Of a stretch of DNA of 64,000 nt, positions 9,988 to 18,508 are shown one piece after another (position 1 is the first letter of the stretch; each line of letters opens with the position of its first letter). A program made the translations under genes and the position numbers. The stretch is from positions 32,992-96,991 of the forward strand of contig DAOPJV010000016.1 of NCBI GenBank assembly GCA_035399845.1, given 5' to 3'. The notes beneath the pieces are model-generated. The model worked only from the letters and a program-made list of their open reading frames with translations, made no database searches and was not told the origin of the DNA. Origin of the DNA: ECT2AJA-110-A sp035399845. GTDB lineage: Bacteria > Planctomycetota > Phycisphaerae > UBA1845 > UTPLA1.

Positions 9988-11244
9988 GTGGTTCACCAGT
10001 ATCCGCAAGCCGACGGGGCTACGTCACGGCGAAATGCGATCGTGGAAGAAATCGTGGCAATTTGCCAGGTCGTGACTCGAGGACTTTGTCGTGGTGAATG
10101 TGAATCCGAAATCCGATCGCGCATAGCGAATCGCGTAGGGGGGCTGGGCAATCCGGAGCGAGGACTCCTGGTGGACGAAATGCTATCACTGGGAATACGC
10201 CGGTGTGTTATTGACAGGATCGTAGGTGCCCAAGATCGCGCAGTTGGGGAGCAGGAGCAGCAGGTCCAGAGGCTGGCTGAGTGGCATCCAGTCTCGACGC
10301 TGTTCCGCGAAAACACGGCGATTGTCGCCCTAGTTGCTGAAATCACCCCGGTTCTGAGTGCATTCGTCCCGAGGGATTCGCATCTGGACCAGTCCGATCT
10401 GGGCCCGCTTCGGCGGCTCGTTGAGGCACACAGTGATTTAGAGAGGCATTACCGTCGCGTTCAGGACCTGTTCCTGCCTCACCTTGAGCGCCGTGGTTCG
10501 AACGGTCTGTCGTGGATCTTGTGGGCGTATCAGTCTGGCGTTCGGGACAGGCTTCGGGCGCTGCGACAGGTTCTCAAGGGCGAAATCCGGGGATGGAGCA
10601 GGCGCTTGTTGAAAGCAAGTGCTGTTGCGGCAATCAAGAGCATCAAGATCTCCATCCAGAAGGAAGAGAGTATCCTGTGTCCCATACTGTTGGGAGTATT
10701 GGGAAACGAGGATTGGCTGAACATCTCGCGCGACTCGCAGGAAATAGGGTGGTGTCTGGTGCGGCCCATCACAAGGCCTGACGCAGAGCGTCGCGTACCC
10801 TCAGATTCCGTTAAATTCTCGAGTCAGTCTACGCAATCCGTGTTCGACTCGCCCGGCGGCGGACTTTCGCACAAGGAGTTATCCCGTGTGCTGATTGCTC
10901 TGCCGTTTGATCTGACGTTTGTTGATGTGAATGATCGTGTCCGGTTCTTTACCGAAGGGCCGGGGCGCGTGTTTCCTCGGAGCCGGTCCATCGTCGGGCG
11001 AAGTGTCCTTCGCTGCCACGCGCCGAAGAGTGTCAAGACTGTCACGCGGATCTTGGAGGATTTTCGGGCTGGGACTCAAGACGTCGCTGAGTTCTGGATG
11101 CAATTGGGCGAACGCTTTATTCATGTGCAGTACCTGGCGATTCGTGCAATCGATGGTCACTATGTGGGGACACTTGAGGTTTCTCAAGACGCGACGAGAA
11201 TCCGGGCGCTTGAAGGTGAAAAGCGCACGCTCGAATACTCCTAA
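9988..11244 (+). CDS. DUF438-hemerythrin-PAS signalling/repair protein
   Basis: A 418 aa cytoplasmic protein with three parts: an N-terminal DUF438-like helical segment, a central hemerythrin-like HHE region (starting HPVSTLFREN, then a second helix pair with KEESILCP), and a C-terminal PAS domain with the hallmark FVDVNDRVRFF and FPRSRSIVGRSV strings. Proteins of this layout are linked to iron, NO or redox sensing. Several of the usual diiron histidines look preserved, but the second helix deviates from the usual pattern. The GTG at 9988 was chosen because AAGGAG lies seven bases upstream. It follows the radical SAM gene by about 100 bases and converges on the multiheme cytochrome gene. Confidence 0.8.
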   Translation: MVHQYPQADGATSRRNAIVEEIVAICQVVTRGLCRGECESEIRSRIANRVGGLGNPERGLLVDEMLSLGIRRCVIDRIVGAQDRAVGEQEQQVQRLAEWHPVSTLFRENTAIVALVAEITPVLSAFVPRDSHLDQSDLGPLRRLVEAHSDLERHYRRVQDLFLPHLERRGSNGLSWILWAYQSGVRDRLRALRQVLKGEIRGWSRRLLKASAVAAIKSIKISIQKEESILCPILLGVLGNEDWLNISRDSQEIGWCLVRPITRPDAERRVPSDSVKFSSQSTQSVFDSPGGGLSHKELSRVLIALPFDLTFVDVNDRVRFFTEGPGRVFPRSRSIVGRSVLRCHAPKSVKTVTRILEDFRAGTQDVAEFWMQLGERFIHVQYLAIRAIDGHYVGTLEVSQDATRIRALEGEKRTLEYS

Positions 11245-11284
11245 TCCGCTAAGACCTCGATTGTTCCGATCCCGACAAGCGCAA

Positions 11285-13138
11285 TTATTCGAGCATGGTC
11301 AGGACGAACAAGTTGAGGTCGGAGACGTCGACGACGGCATCGGGATGGAGATTCGCTTCACAGAATGCGGTAGAAGCGGGGCCGTTCGCGTTGTTCAAAA
11401 GAACGGTGACGAATGCGGTGATGTCGAGGCCGTCGACCAGTCCGTCGTTATTCACGTCCCCTGTGCCGGCGGATGGACAGTATGGAATTGTTGTTTCGGA
11501 CAGTTCCATGAGATGTCCGTAGTGTGGCGGCTGCACGTCGCCGAGGGGGTTGCCGTGCCCGTCCTGCGTCCAACCCTTCGCGTCAACCAGCGCGCGCCAG
11601 GCGCGACGGTAGAGGAGTCGGGCGCGAACGTGGATTTCGCCGGCTTCATTCGGTAATTGGAATGCGTAGTTTGTTGTATCGCTTTCCAGGGCAGCCAGGC
11701 GATTGTCAAAGACGAAACCGACGGCGTCCGTGAAGAACGTCGGCGCGTTGTTCAACGCGTCATGATTCAATTTCGCATAGAGCTTTCCGGGGCGACCACC
11801 GTAATAGCCCAGTGCGGGATCACCGAGCCCGCCCAGGTCATGCACAAACTGACTGCCCGTGTACGGGAGCAGGTCTCCAATCGGATCTTCACCTTCCGGC
11901 CATGCCTCGACAACGAGAATCATGTTGCGTGTCGTCACGCCTGTTGGGACGTGATGGCCCGTCAGATCGTTGTCGATCGTGACCTCGATTTCGAGTGTCC
12001 CTGCTTGGACGTTTGTCAACATCGTCATCGTGACGGCATTTTCGAGAAACTGCGGCGTAGTGCCGCGAATGTCGTGCGATCGGATCAGGCTGGGGTCCCG
12101 TGTCAGCGGCGGGATCTGGACCTGGCAGAATTGTGTCTCGCCGGTCGGCGGCATGTGGCAACTGATGCAGTCTGCGTAATAGGGTGACTGCGGATCGGAG
12201 TAGGGCGAATCGGCCCACTCCGTGTAGGTCGGTTCCGATATCGGGCCGGTATAGGTGTGATTCTCATCCGGATCGCTGCGATCCTGGTGGCAGGCGCCGC
12301 AGACTTCCGCAGACAGCTGCGGTTGGTACGACGCGCGCATCAGGTTGGTCAGATTGACAGTCGTGTCGCCGAGGAGCCCGTATTGCACCTGATGGGGGGA
12401 CGGTCCCTGAGGGCGCTGGAACTTGACGGCGCCGGGGAAGATGCCGGGGAAGTCGATCTTGGTGACGTCGATGTCGGCGACTTTGTGGCAAACGTCGCAG
12501 GAGATGCCGTGTGCAGCGGGAGTCGAAGGATAACCCGTATCTTGCGGCCCTTCCATGCGACTGAAAGGCGTGGGAATCCATGATTCCGGCTGATGGCAAG
12601 AGGCGCACTCCGAATTGGGGTTGTTGCCGGCGAACACCGAATCTCGCGTGTAGACGAATCCGCCGAGACCGCCCGGCGTCCCCATGCCGTTGTAGATGTC
12701 GTGCACCCATGTATTGGTGCCGGCTTTGGCCATCGGTGAGTTGTTCCAATTGGCAAGCTGATTGGGATGGCAGGTTCCGCAGGTCTCAGGTGACATGAAT
12801 TGATAATTCGGATCATCCTGCAGGGGGACCTGTGTGAGGAGGATCTCGACGCCGGATGTCGGCGCGGTCAGTGTCACGCCGGCGTTGTAGTATCCCTTGG
12901 CGGCGCCGACGATCACGAGGGCCTGCCCCTCGGGGATGTCGATGCTGAACGTGCCGTCAATCGCTGCAAATGTTTGGGTCAGCGACGCCTGCAGCGTCAC
13001 TTTGGCGCCGGAGATCGGGGCCAGATCCTCGGCGCGCTTCACTGTGCCTGTCACGACATCAGCGCGACTGGCGAGTGGATTCAAAGTGACGATGGCGGAA
13101 ATCAGCGCGGCTAGATTGAGGAAACGTCGACGGAACAC
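11285..13138 (-). CDS. Exported pentaheme c-type cytochrome with dockerin-like C-terminus
   Basis: A 617 aa exported protein. From the GTG at 13138 (AGGGG eight bases upstream) it begins with a clean signal peptide, FRRRFLNLAALISAIVT then an ASRA cleavage site. Next is a carboxypeptidase-regulatory-like beta-sandwich (about residues 25-110), then five heme c motifs: CGTCH, CASCH, CDVCH, CGACH and CISCH. The last 60 residues contain the calcium-loop-like repeat GDVNNDGLVDGLD and a second degenerate copy, as in planctomycete dockerin-type domains. An earlier TTG start at 13189 would fall inside the operator and is rejected. It may exchange electrons with the NXR-type enzyme; the shared operator supports co-regulation. 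Confidence 0.85.
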   Translation of the reverse strand: MFRRRFLNLAALISAIVTLNPLASRADVVTGTVKRAEDLAPISGAKVTLQASLTQTFAAIDGTFSIDIPEGQALVIVGAAKGYYNAGVTLTAPTSGVEILLTQVPLQDDPNYQFMSPETCGTCHPNQLANWNNSPMAKAGTNTWVHDIYNGMGTPGGLGGFVYTRDSVFAGNNPNSECASCHQPESWIPTPFSRMEGPQDTGYPSTPAAHGISCDVCHKVADIDVTKIDFPGIFPGAVKFQRPQGPSPHQVQYGLLGDTTVNLTNLMRASYQPQLSAEVCGACHQDRSDPDENHTYTGPISEPTYTEWADSPYSDPQSPYYADCISCHMPPTGETQFCQVQIPPLTRDPSLIRSHDIRGTTPQFLENAVTMTMLTNVQAGTLEIEVTIDNDLTGHHVPTGVTTRNMILVVEAWPEGEDPIGDLLPYTGSQFVHDLGGLGDPALGYYGGRPGKLYAKLNHDALNNAPTFFTDAVGFVFDNRLAALESDTTNYAFQLPNEAGEIHVRARLLYRRAWRALVDAKGWTQDGHGNPLGDVQPPHYGHLMELSETTIPYCPSAGTGDVNNDGLVDGLDITAFVTVLLNNANGPASTAFCEANLHPDAVVDVSDLNLFVLTMLE

Positions 13139-13172
13139 AATCGGACCCCTGAGTCGAAACGTAAAAGGACTA

Positions 13173-13190
13173 CTTGATCGTGTTGTCAAG
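13173..13190 (-). promoter_or_regulatory. Rrf2-type operator copy 1, upstream of pentaheme cytochrome
   Basis: CTTGA, 8-base spacer, TCAAG, about 35 bases before the GTG start of the cytochrome. Read on the minus strand the left arm is preceded by TAT and forms TTGACA, a good -35, with TTTTAC 17 bases on as a possible -10. The same inverted repeat with the same spacer recurs at 13376-13393 and 16641-16658. Confidence 0.65.
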
Positions 13191-13348
13191 AATATACCGC
13201 GGAAGTGTCTTGTGATTCAAGTCCTGTGGAATCGTCGCTTCTGAGAGGGGCACTTCCCGGTCACGTCCGTAGGGCTGGCGACTGACCCTCGTAGCGGAGA
13301 ATGGGGCCCTCCGAGCTGGGCTTTCGCGCCACAAGTCGCCATTCGACG

Positions 13349-13398
13349 TTGACACGTCGCCATGCGCAGGCTATTCTTGATCTGTAGGTCAAGAATAG
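13349..13398 (+). promoter_or_regulatory. Promoter plus operator copy 2 for the NnrS-like gene
   Basis: TTGACA (13349-13354), a 17-base spacer and TATTCT (13372-13377) make a near-consensus sigma70 promoter. A perfect 10-bp inverted repeat, CTATTCTTGA and TCAAGAATAG separated by 8 bases (13371-13398), covers the -10 element, so a bound regulator would repress. Its core CTTGA-N8-TCAAG is the longest and cleanest of the three copies in the window. Confidence 0.7.
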
Positions 13399-13464
13399 CC
13401 GTCTGTCGGTCGATATTCCAGATTGTGCCCGACGAGAGTCGGGGATGGGCGGCGGGAGGCGAAC

Positions 13465-15348
13465 ATGAACTCGACAGTGAATCGGACGCCGACGATTACC
13501 GACGACATGATGATTCCTGAGGTCCTGCGGGCACTTCCCGCGACGCGCGCTGTATTTGACAAGTACGGGCTTCGCGGCTGTGGCGGGGCTCACGGTCCTG
13601 CCGAGTCGTTGGCGTATTTCGCTCGTGCCCACGGCGTGGATGAAGGTCAGTTGCTGAAGGAACTGAACGCCGCTCGGTTCAGCACGGAAACAGCATCTTC
13701 GCATCCGGCGAATCAGAAGCACTGGCTAGACGAGATGGGTGACAACATCTATCGCCGCTTTTTCAAGGCCGGCATCGTCGTTGTACTGACCGCCGGCGCG
13801 GCATGGGGCGCGTTGCTGTTGCTTCAGATCGGATGGAGCGGCGCCTTCACGAGCGTCTCCATTCATGATATTAACGCACACGGACACGCGCAGATCTTCG
13901 GATGGGTCGGGCTCTTCGTCATGGGATTCGCCTACCAAGCGTTTCCGCGCATGAAGCACACGAATCTGTGGCGACCTGATCTGGCGAACATGAGTTTCTA
14001 TCTCATGGTGTTCGGGATTTTCGCCCGAGCCGTGGGCGAGCCGATGTTTGAACGGACCATGTTTCGCGAATTGGCGATTGCCGGTGGGATTGCTGAAATT
14101 GCCGCCATTTTGCTTTTCATCGGCGTCCTGATGCAGACATTTCGCCTGAGCGGAAAGCCGCTCGAGCGGCACGACGCCTATATCCTTGCGGCGCTCGCGT
14201 TCTTCTTCCTCCAAGCCATCGGCGATCTCGGGCTGCTCTGCGCGACGACGGCGGCCGCAAGCAAAGCGGACTTGCTGCGCATCGTGTCGACCTACCAGGC
14301 GCCGCTGCGGGACTTACAGATCCACGGGTTCGCAATGCTGATGATCCTTGGAGTAGGCATACGAATGTTCCCGGCGTTGTTCGGTCTGGCCAAGCCCGGG
14401 CGGAAACTGGTGACGCGTTCTCTCGTCGTTCTCGTCGCCGCCATATGCGGTGAGGCTGCATTTTTCGTGTTGATGCGTCGTACTGGGAATCAGACATTCG
14501 TGATTCCGATGTACGCATGCATGCTGCTGCTCGCTGGAATCAGCATACTGTTGACGCTTCGCTGGGGGTTGTTGGCCCGGCCGACGGAGTCGGATCGATC
14601 CGTCAAGTACGTCAGAACGGCGGTTGCGTGGCTGCATACGTCGATGTTCATGCTCGTGCTGTTGCCGCTCTACCTGCGCGTCATCCTGCCGTCGGCGGGG
14701 GCGCTCTCGGCCGGCGGGCAGGAGTCGCTGGCGATTGGTTTTTCGCATGCATACTACGGGGCGGTGCGACATGCGATCACGGTCGGCTTTATCAGCCTGA
14801 TGATTCTGGGCATGGCGTCCAAAGTCGTGCCGACGCTGAACGGTGTGGATATTCGTAAGTTGCGATCGCTATGGCTCCCGTTTTTGTTGATCAACATCGG
14901 CTGCCTGATGCGGGTGTCGTTTCAGATTGCAACGGACTTCGCAGACTGGGCGTATCCGGTGGCGGGTGTCAGCGGGCTGTTGGAATTGACGGCGATTGCG
15001 CTCGTCGGACTGCATCTGTGGCGCATCATGGCGGGATGGAATCCGTCTGATGAGATCGAGGAACGACCTTCGAGGATTACAGCCGACGACAAGATCGGCC
15101 ACATTGTGGAGTGGTTTCCTGAAACCTTGCCTCTGCTGCTTACTAAGGGATTCACGCCGCTGGCCAATCCGGTCATGCGGCGCACCATGGCGAGGACCAT
15201 TTCGGTGCGTACGGCCGCGGCGCATCATCAGTTGGATGTCAACCAACTGGTATCGGAGTTGAACCGCGTGGCGTTCAACGAGTCGCCCAATGTCGAAACC
15301 GATCGCGATCGCGGATCGTTGTCACTGACGGTTCTGAATCATGCCTGA
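13465..15348 (+). CDS. NnrS-like membrane protein flanked by two DUF1858-like domains
   Basis: A 627 aa protein. Residues about 10-65 form a DUF1858/ScdA_N-like domain (MIPEVLRALP ... YGLRGCGG), the middle holds about twelve membrane helices with conserved His-rich loops (INAHGHAQIFGW, LQIHGFAML, SHAYYGAVRHAITVGF) as in NnrS heme/copper proteins, and residues about 545-605 form a second DUF1858-like domain (IGHIVEWFPETLPLL). NnrS proteins relieve NO stress in denitrifiers. The start has GGGAGG seven bases upstream. Expression is probably controlled by the operator at 13371-13398. The stop overlaps the start of the methyltransferase gene. Confidence 0.8.
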   Translation: MNSTVNRTPTITDDMMIPEVLRALPATRAVFDKYGLRGCGGAHGPAESLAYFARAHGVDEGQLLKELNAARFSTETASSHPANQKHWLDEMGDNIYRRFFKAGIVVVLTAGAAWGALLLLQIGWSGAFTSVSIHDINAHGHAQIFGWVGLFVMGFAYQAFPRMKHTNLWRPDLANMSFYLMVFGIFARAVGEPMFERTMFRELAIAGGIAEIAAILLFIGVLMQTFRLSGKPLERHDAYILAALAFFFLQAIGDLGLLCATTAAASKADLLRIVSTYQAPLRDLQIHGFAMLMILGVGIRMFPALFGLAKPGRKLVTRSLVVLVAAICGEAAFFVLMRRTGNQTFVIPMYACMLLLAGISILLTLRWGLLARPTESDRSVKYVRTAVAWLHTSMFMLVLLPLYLRVILPSAGALSAGGQESLAIGFSHAYYGAVRHAITVGFISLMILGMASKVVPTLNGVDIRKLRSLWLPFLLINIGCLMRVSFQIATDFADWAYPVAGVSGLLELTAIALVGLHLWRIMAGWNPSDEIEERPSRITADDKIGHIVEWFPETLPLLLTKGFTPLANPVMRRTMARTISVRTAAAHHQLDVNQLVSELNRVAFNESPNVETDRDRGSLSLTVLNHA

Positions 15349-16105
15349 GACCGAGAACGACAAGGCGTTTGACGCGCTGGCGGAACAATACGATCTGATG
15401 GTCGATTGGCCCCGACGGCTCAAGCGTGAGGCGCCTTTCTTTCGATCGCTGTTCGATGAGTTTGCGGTTCGCAGCGTGGCGGACGTCGCATGTGGAACGG
15501 GTCATCATGCCGCCATGTTTCACTCGTGGGGGCTGAAAGTCGAGGCCTCCGATGTCAGCGCAGCGATGATCGACCGTTGTCAGACGTTGCATGGAGAGCC
15601 CAACGGACTCACCTGGTGCTGCCGCTCCTTCACGGAGCCGTCAAATGGAACATTGGTTGACGCTGTGGTTTGCCTTGGAAACTCGCTTGCGCTCGCCGAA
15701 AGCAAGCAGGCCGCCAAGCGTGCCATCGGCGCGATGGTTGGAATCGTGCGTCCCGAAGGCATCGGTGTAATCCAGGTCCTGAATCGGAATGCGATCGTTC
15801 TCAACGGCGTGGCCGTCAAGCGCGTGAGGCGGGGCCGAATCGCTGGGCGCGATACGCTCTTGATTAAGACGATGCACGAATTGAATGGGCGATTGGCGAC
15901 GACGGTCCTCGATGTGGATCTCGACAGCGATCCCGCTATGTATCATGCGAAGACGGCCTCGATGCAGGATCTGGGACGACGGGACCTGGAGGCGATGATC
16001 TCCGACGCCGGCGGTTCGGTGTTGAGCGTATGCGGGGCGTATTCGGGGGATGCGTTTGACGAATCGGCTAGTGGAGACATGATACTCGTCTGGCAGCGGA
16101 ATTGA
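15341..16105 (+). CDS. Class I SAM-dependent methyltransferase
   Basis: A 254 aa cytoplasmic protein with the SAM-binding glycine-rich motif VADVACGTGHHA (motif I) near residue 50, the acidic end of strand 2 (VEASDVS), and motif at VDAVVCLGNSLA. It overlaps the end of the NnrS-like gene by eight bases, so the two are co-transcribed. The methyl acceptor cannot be told from sequence. A small-molecule or protein methyltransferase tied to the nitrosative-stress response is one possibility, by context only. Confidence 0.8.
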   Translation: MPETENDKAFDALAEQYDLMVDWPRRLKREAPFFRSLFDEFAVRSVADVACGTGHHAAMFHSWGLKVEASDVSAAMIDRCQTLHGEPNGLTWCCRSFTEPSNGTLVDAVVCLGNSLALAESKQAAKRAIGAMVGIVRPEGIGVIQVLNRNAIVLNGVAVKRVRRGRIAGRDTLLIKTMHELNGRLATTVLDVDLDSDPAMYHAKTASMQDLGRRDLEAMISDAGGSVLSVCGAYSGDAFDESASGDMILVWQRN

Positions 16106-16116
16106 GTTCTCCGTTT

Positions 16117-16140
16117 GCCGGGGGCGCGATCGCCCCCGGC
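16117..16140. other. Perfect 10-bp GC-rich hairpin
   Basis: GCCGGGGGCG, loop CGAT, CGCCCCCGGC, lying between the methyltransferase stop and the Rrf2 start. The loop region contains the octamer GCGATCGC. No T-run follows, so it is not a standard intrinsic terminator, though a stem this strong could still end or attenuate transcription from the NnrS operon. Confidence 0.5.
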
Positions 16141-16185
16141 GCCGAAATGTCAGTCGGGGTCGTCGGAGAACCAAGAAGAACAGTC

Positions 16186-16620
16186 ATGCTGTCAGTAACC
16201 GCCCAATACGCCTTGAGAGCATTCGCTTACATCGCCGATCAGGAAGGTGATCAGCCAGTCCTGACGAAGGACATTGCGGCAAATACGGGCGTGCCGTCGC
16301 AGTACCTGTCGAGGATTCTCAACAACGCCGTGCGTGCGGGTCTGCTCACGTCAACGCGGGGAGTGGGCGGCGGATTTCGGCTGACACGGCCGAGCGAGAA
16401 AATCAAGCTGATCGATATTCTCTCCAACTACGACGACCTGCTGGATCGCTCAAAGTGTCCATTCGGCCAGCCGCGGTGCAATGACGACAACCCGTGCGGC
16501 TTTCACGAGCACTGGAAGCCGATTTCGATGGCGTTTCGTGAAATGCTCAACGAAACGACGATTGCAGACGTCGGCGTAGAAGGTCTTGGTGGCCACCGAC
16601 GGCGTCAGCAGAAGCGGTAG
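16186..16620 (+). CDS. Rrf2-family iron-sulfur transcription regulator
   Basis: A 144 aa winged-helix regulator. It begins LSVTAQYALRAFAYIA, the usual Rrf2 helix 1, followed by the recognition helix VPSQYLSRILNNAVRAG and the wing RGVGGGFRL. Three cysteines, C91-x6-C98-x5-C104, match the cluster-binding loop of NsrR/IscR, so it can probably sense NO, oxygen or iron-sulfur status. The ATG at 16186 was chosen over upstream in-frame starts because it gives the standard Rrf2 N-terminus. It sits directly before the NXR operon, and a copy of the repeated operator lies 20 bases past its stop; it is the likely owner of that operator. Confidence 0.88.
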   Translation: MLSVTAQYALRAFAYIADQEGDQPVLTKDIAANTGVPSQYLSRILNNAVRAGLLTSTRGVGGGFRLTRPSEKIKLIDILSNYDDLLDRSKCPFGQPRCNDDNPCGFHEHWKPISMAFREMLNETTIADVGVEGLGGHRRRQQKR

Positions 16621-16640
16621 TCCCTTTTTTTGAGATAATA

Positions 16641-16671
16641 CTTGACCTGTCGATCAAGAAGTACGTAATAT
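16641..16671 (+). promoter_or_regulatory. Promoter plus operator copy 3 for the NXR operon
   Basis: CTTGA-N8-TCAAG at 16641-16658. The left arm contains TTGACC (16642-16647), a -35 element; TAATAT at 16666-16671, 18 bases downstream, is a good -10. A regulator bound here would cover the -35. The NXR gamma subunit starts 30 bases after the -10. Confidence 0.68.
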
Positions 16672-16701
16672 GCGGATTCGGACCAATGGAGGATTTGCTC
16701 C

Positions 16702-18459
16702 ATGAATTCACGACATCGACACAGACGTATGCCTCGTGTTGTCCGGGCTTCTGCCATGAGCGTCGTGTTGCTTGCATTGGGACTGGCTTTTCAGATCGAT
16801 GCCGACGCTCAGTCTCCGGACGAGCATGCCGTGGGCCAGATGCGAGAGGTCGATACCGCATCGCTTCGGTTTGACTTCCGTACGCAATCAACTGGGGACT
16901 CGGACCTTCTCGAGCGTGGGCGAACGCTCTTCGCAACACAGTGTGCCATTTGTCATGGTGAGAACGGCGATGGCGCCGGCAAGTTTGCCTACCTTATGAA
17001 CCCTCGGCCGCGCGATTTCACGAAGGGCAAGTTCAAGCTTTCCACGACGCAGAATCTGATTCCGAGTGACGAGGATCTGTTCCGCACCATCAGCAACGGC
17101 ATGCCCGGATCTGCCATGCCGCCCTGGTCGCATCTGCCGAAGGCGGACATCGACGCCTTGGTCGTCTTTGTGCGATCCGTTAATCGAGATGCCGCGAGAA
17201 TCAAGCTCGATGCATGGGTCGCTGACGGCACCATTGAAGCATCGGAATTGTCGAACGCGCTTGCGAGGGCAACGACGCCCGGGCCGGCAATCGTGGTCCC
17301 GCCGGAGCCGCCGTTTGACGAAATTCGCTGGTTTCGTGGTCGCCGCCTGTACCTGGAAAATTGTGCCGCCTGTCACGGCGCTGATGGCGAACCTATCGCC
17401 GAAGCGGTCAAGGAAGACGACGAAGGGTTCCCGGTCCCGCCACGTTCCTTCGTCCAGGGCATATTCAAGGGCGGATCTCAGGGGCATCAGCTATATGCCC
17501 GCATCCTCAAAGGGATGAATGGATCGCCGATGCCCGCGTCAGAGGGCGCGTACACTGACGACGAGGTCTGGGACATCATTCATTACACCCAATCCCTGAT
17601 GCGCCAAGGCGCACAGGAGCGGGCTCAGCTCAAGCAGGGAACGATCGTGGCGGCGCGCCTGAGCGGCGCGTTGCCGGCAAGTCCGATGGACGACGTTTGG
17701 TCCCGGGCGCGGCCGGTTTACGTAGGTCTGACGCCGCTTTGGTGGGAGGACAACCGGATTGAAGGCCTGATCGTTCAGGCGATTCACAACAGCGACGAAC
17801 TGGCTATCCGCCTGGCGTGGCTCGATCCGTCGCGCGATGACTCCGCGGTGCGTCAAAGCGAATTCCGCGACGCAGTCGCCATTCAGTTCTCGATGTCGAG
17901 TGATCCGCCGTTCTACATGGGGAGTAGCGGTCCCGGCGGCGGCGTCAATATCTGGATGTGGAAGGCGGATCGGGAGACCAATATCGAAAAAGGCTATCAG
18001 GATGTGGATGCCGCCTTCCCGGACAGAGCCGTCGATTTCTACCCCGAGCAGGACTATCGCCCCAAGGACATGACGGAAACAGAGTGGCCGCATGAGTTAA
18101 TCACCAAGCATGCGTCGCTCTTCATCACGGCTTGGGGGGCGGGAAATCTCGTTGCCGATCCTACGCTTAAGACGCCGGTCGAGTGCCTCGTGGCAAATGG
18201 TCCGGGGACCTTGAATGGAAAACCGGCCGCTGTCCAGATCGTCAGGGGACAGGCTGTTTACGAACGCGGCCTATGGTATGTACAGCTGCAGCGGCGCATG
18301 GAACTCCCACACGATCAGGAACATGACTGCGCGGCTGATGAACGCGAGTTCGCTCCCGGCGACTATCTGCCAGTCTCTTTCGCCGTTTGGAACGGAAGCG
18401 CCGGCGATCGCGACGGAAAGAAGAACATCAGCATCTGGCAGAAACTGGTGATCGAGTAA
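16702..18459 (+). CDS. nxrC: NXR/nitrate reductase gamma subunit fused to diheme cytochrome c
   Basis: A 585 aa exported protein. After a signal peptide (about residues 1-37, ending ADAQ) come two cytochrome c domains with C81-x2-C84-H85 and C221-x2-C224-H225, each followed by a Met in a SAMPPW or SPMPAS context. From about residue 330 to the end is an ethylbenzene-dehydrogenase-type heme b domain, the fold of gamma subunits in NXR, perchlorate reductase and related enzymes. A GGAGG lies nine bases before the start. The layout suggests that electrons pass from NxrB to heme b and then to the two built-in c hemes, or the reverse. A cytochrome-fused gamma subunit is less common than separate proteins. 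Confidence 0.82.
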   Translation: MNSRHRHRRMPRVVRASAMSVVLLALGLAFQIDADAQSPDEHAVGQMREVDTASLRFDFRTQSTGDSDLLERGRTLFATQCAICHGENGDGAGKFAYLMNPRPRDFTKGKFKLSTTQNLIPSDEDLFRTISNGMPGSAMPPWSHLPKADIDALVVFVRSVNRDAARIKLDAWVADGTIEASELSNALARATTPGPAIVVPPEPPFDEIRWFRGRRLYLENCAACHGADGEPIAEAVKEDDEGFPVPPRSFVQGIFKGGSQGHQLYARILKGMNGSPMPASEGAYTDDEVWDIIHYTQSLMRQGAQERAQLKQGTIVAARLSGALPASPMDDVWSRARPVYVGLTPLWWEDNRIEGLIVQAIHNSDELAIRLAWLDPSRDDSAVRQSEFRDAVAIQFSMSSDPPFYMGSSGPGGGVNIWMWKADRETNIEKGYQDVDAAFPDRAVDFYPEQDYRPKDMTETEWPHELITKHASLFITAWGAGNLVADPTLKTPVECLVANGPGTLNGKPAAVQIVRGQAVYERGLWYVQLQRRMELPHDQEHDCAADEREFAPGDYLPVSFAVWNGSAGDRDGKKNISIWQKLVIE

Positions 18460-18508
18460 TCGCCCATTCACCGCGCGTTCCGCGCACCAGAGACATGAGG
18501 ATCCGATC

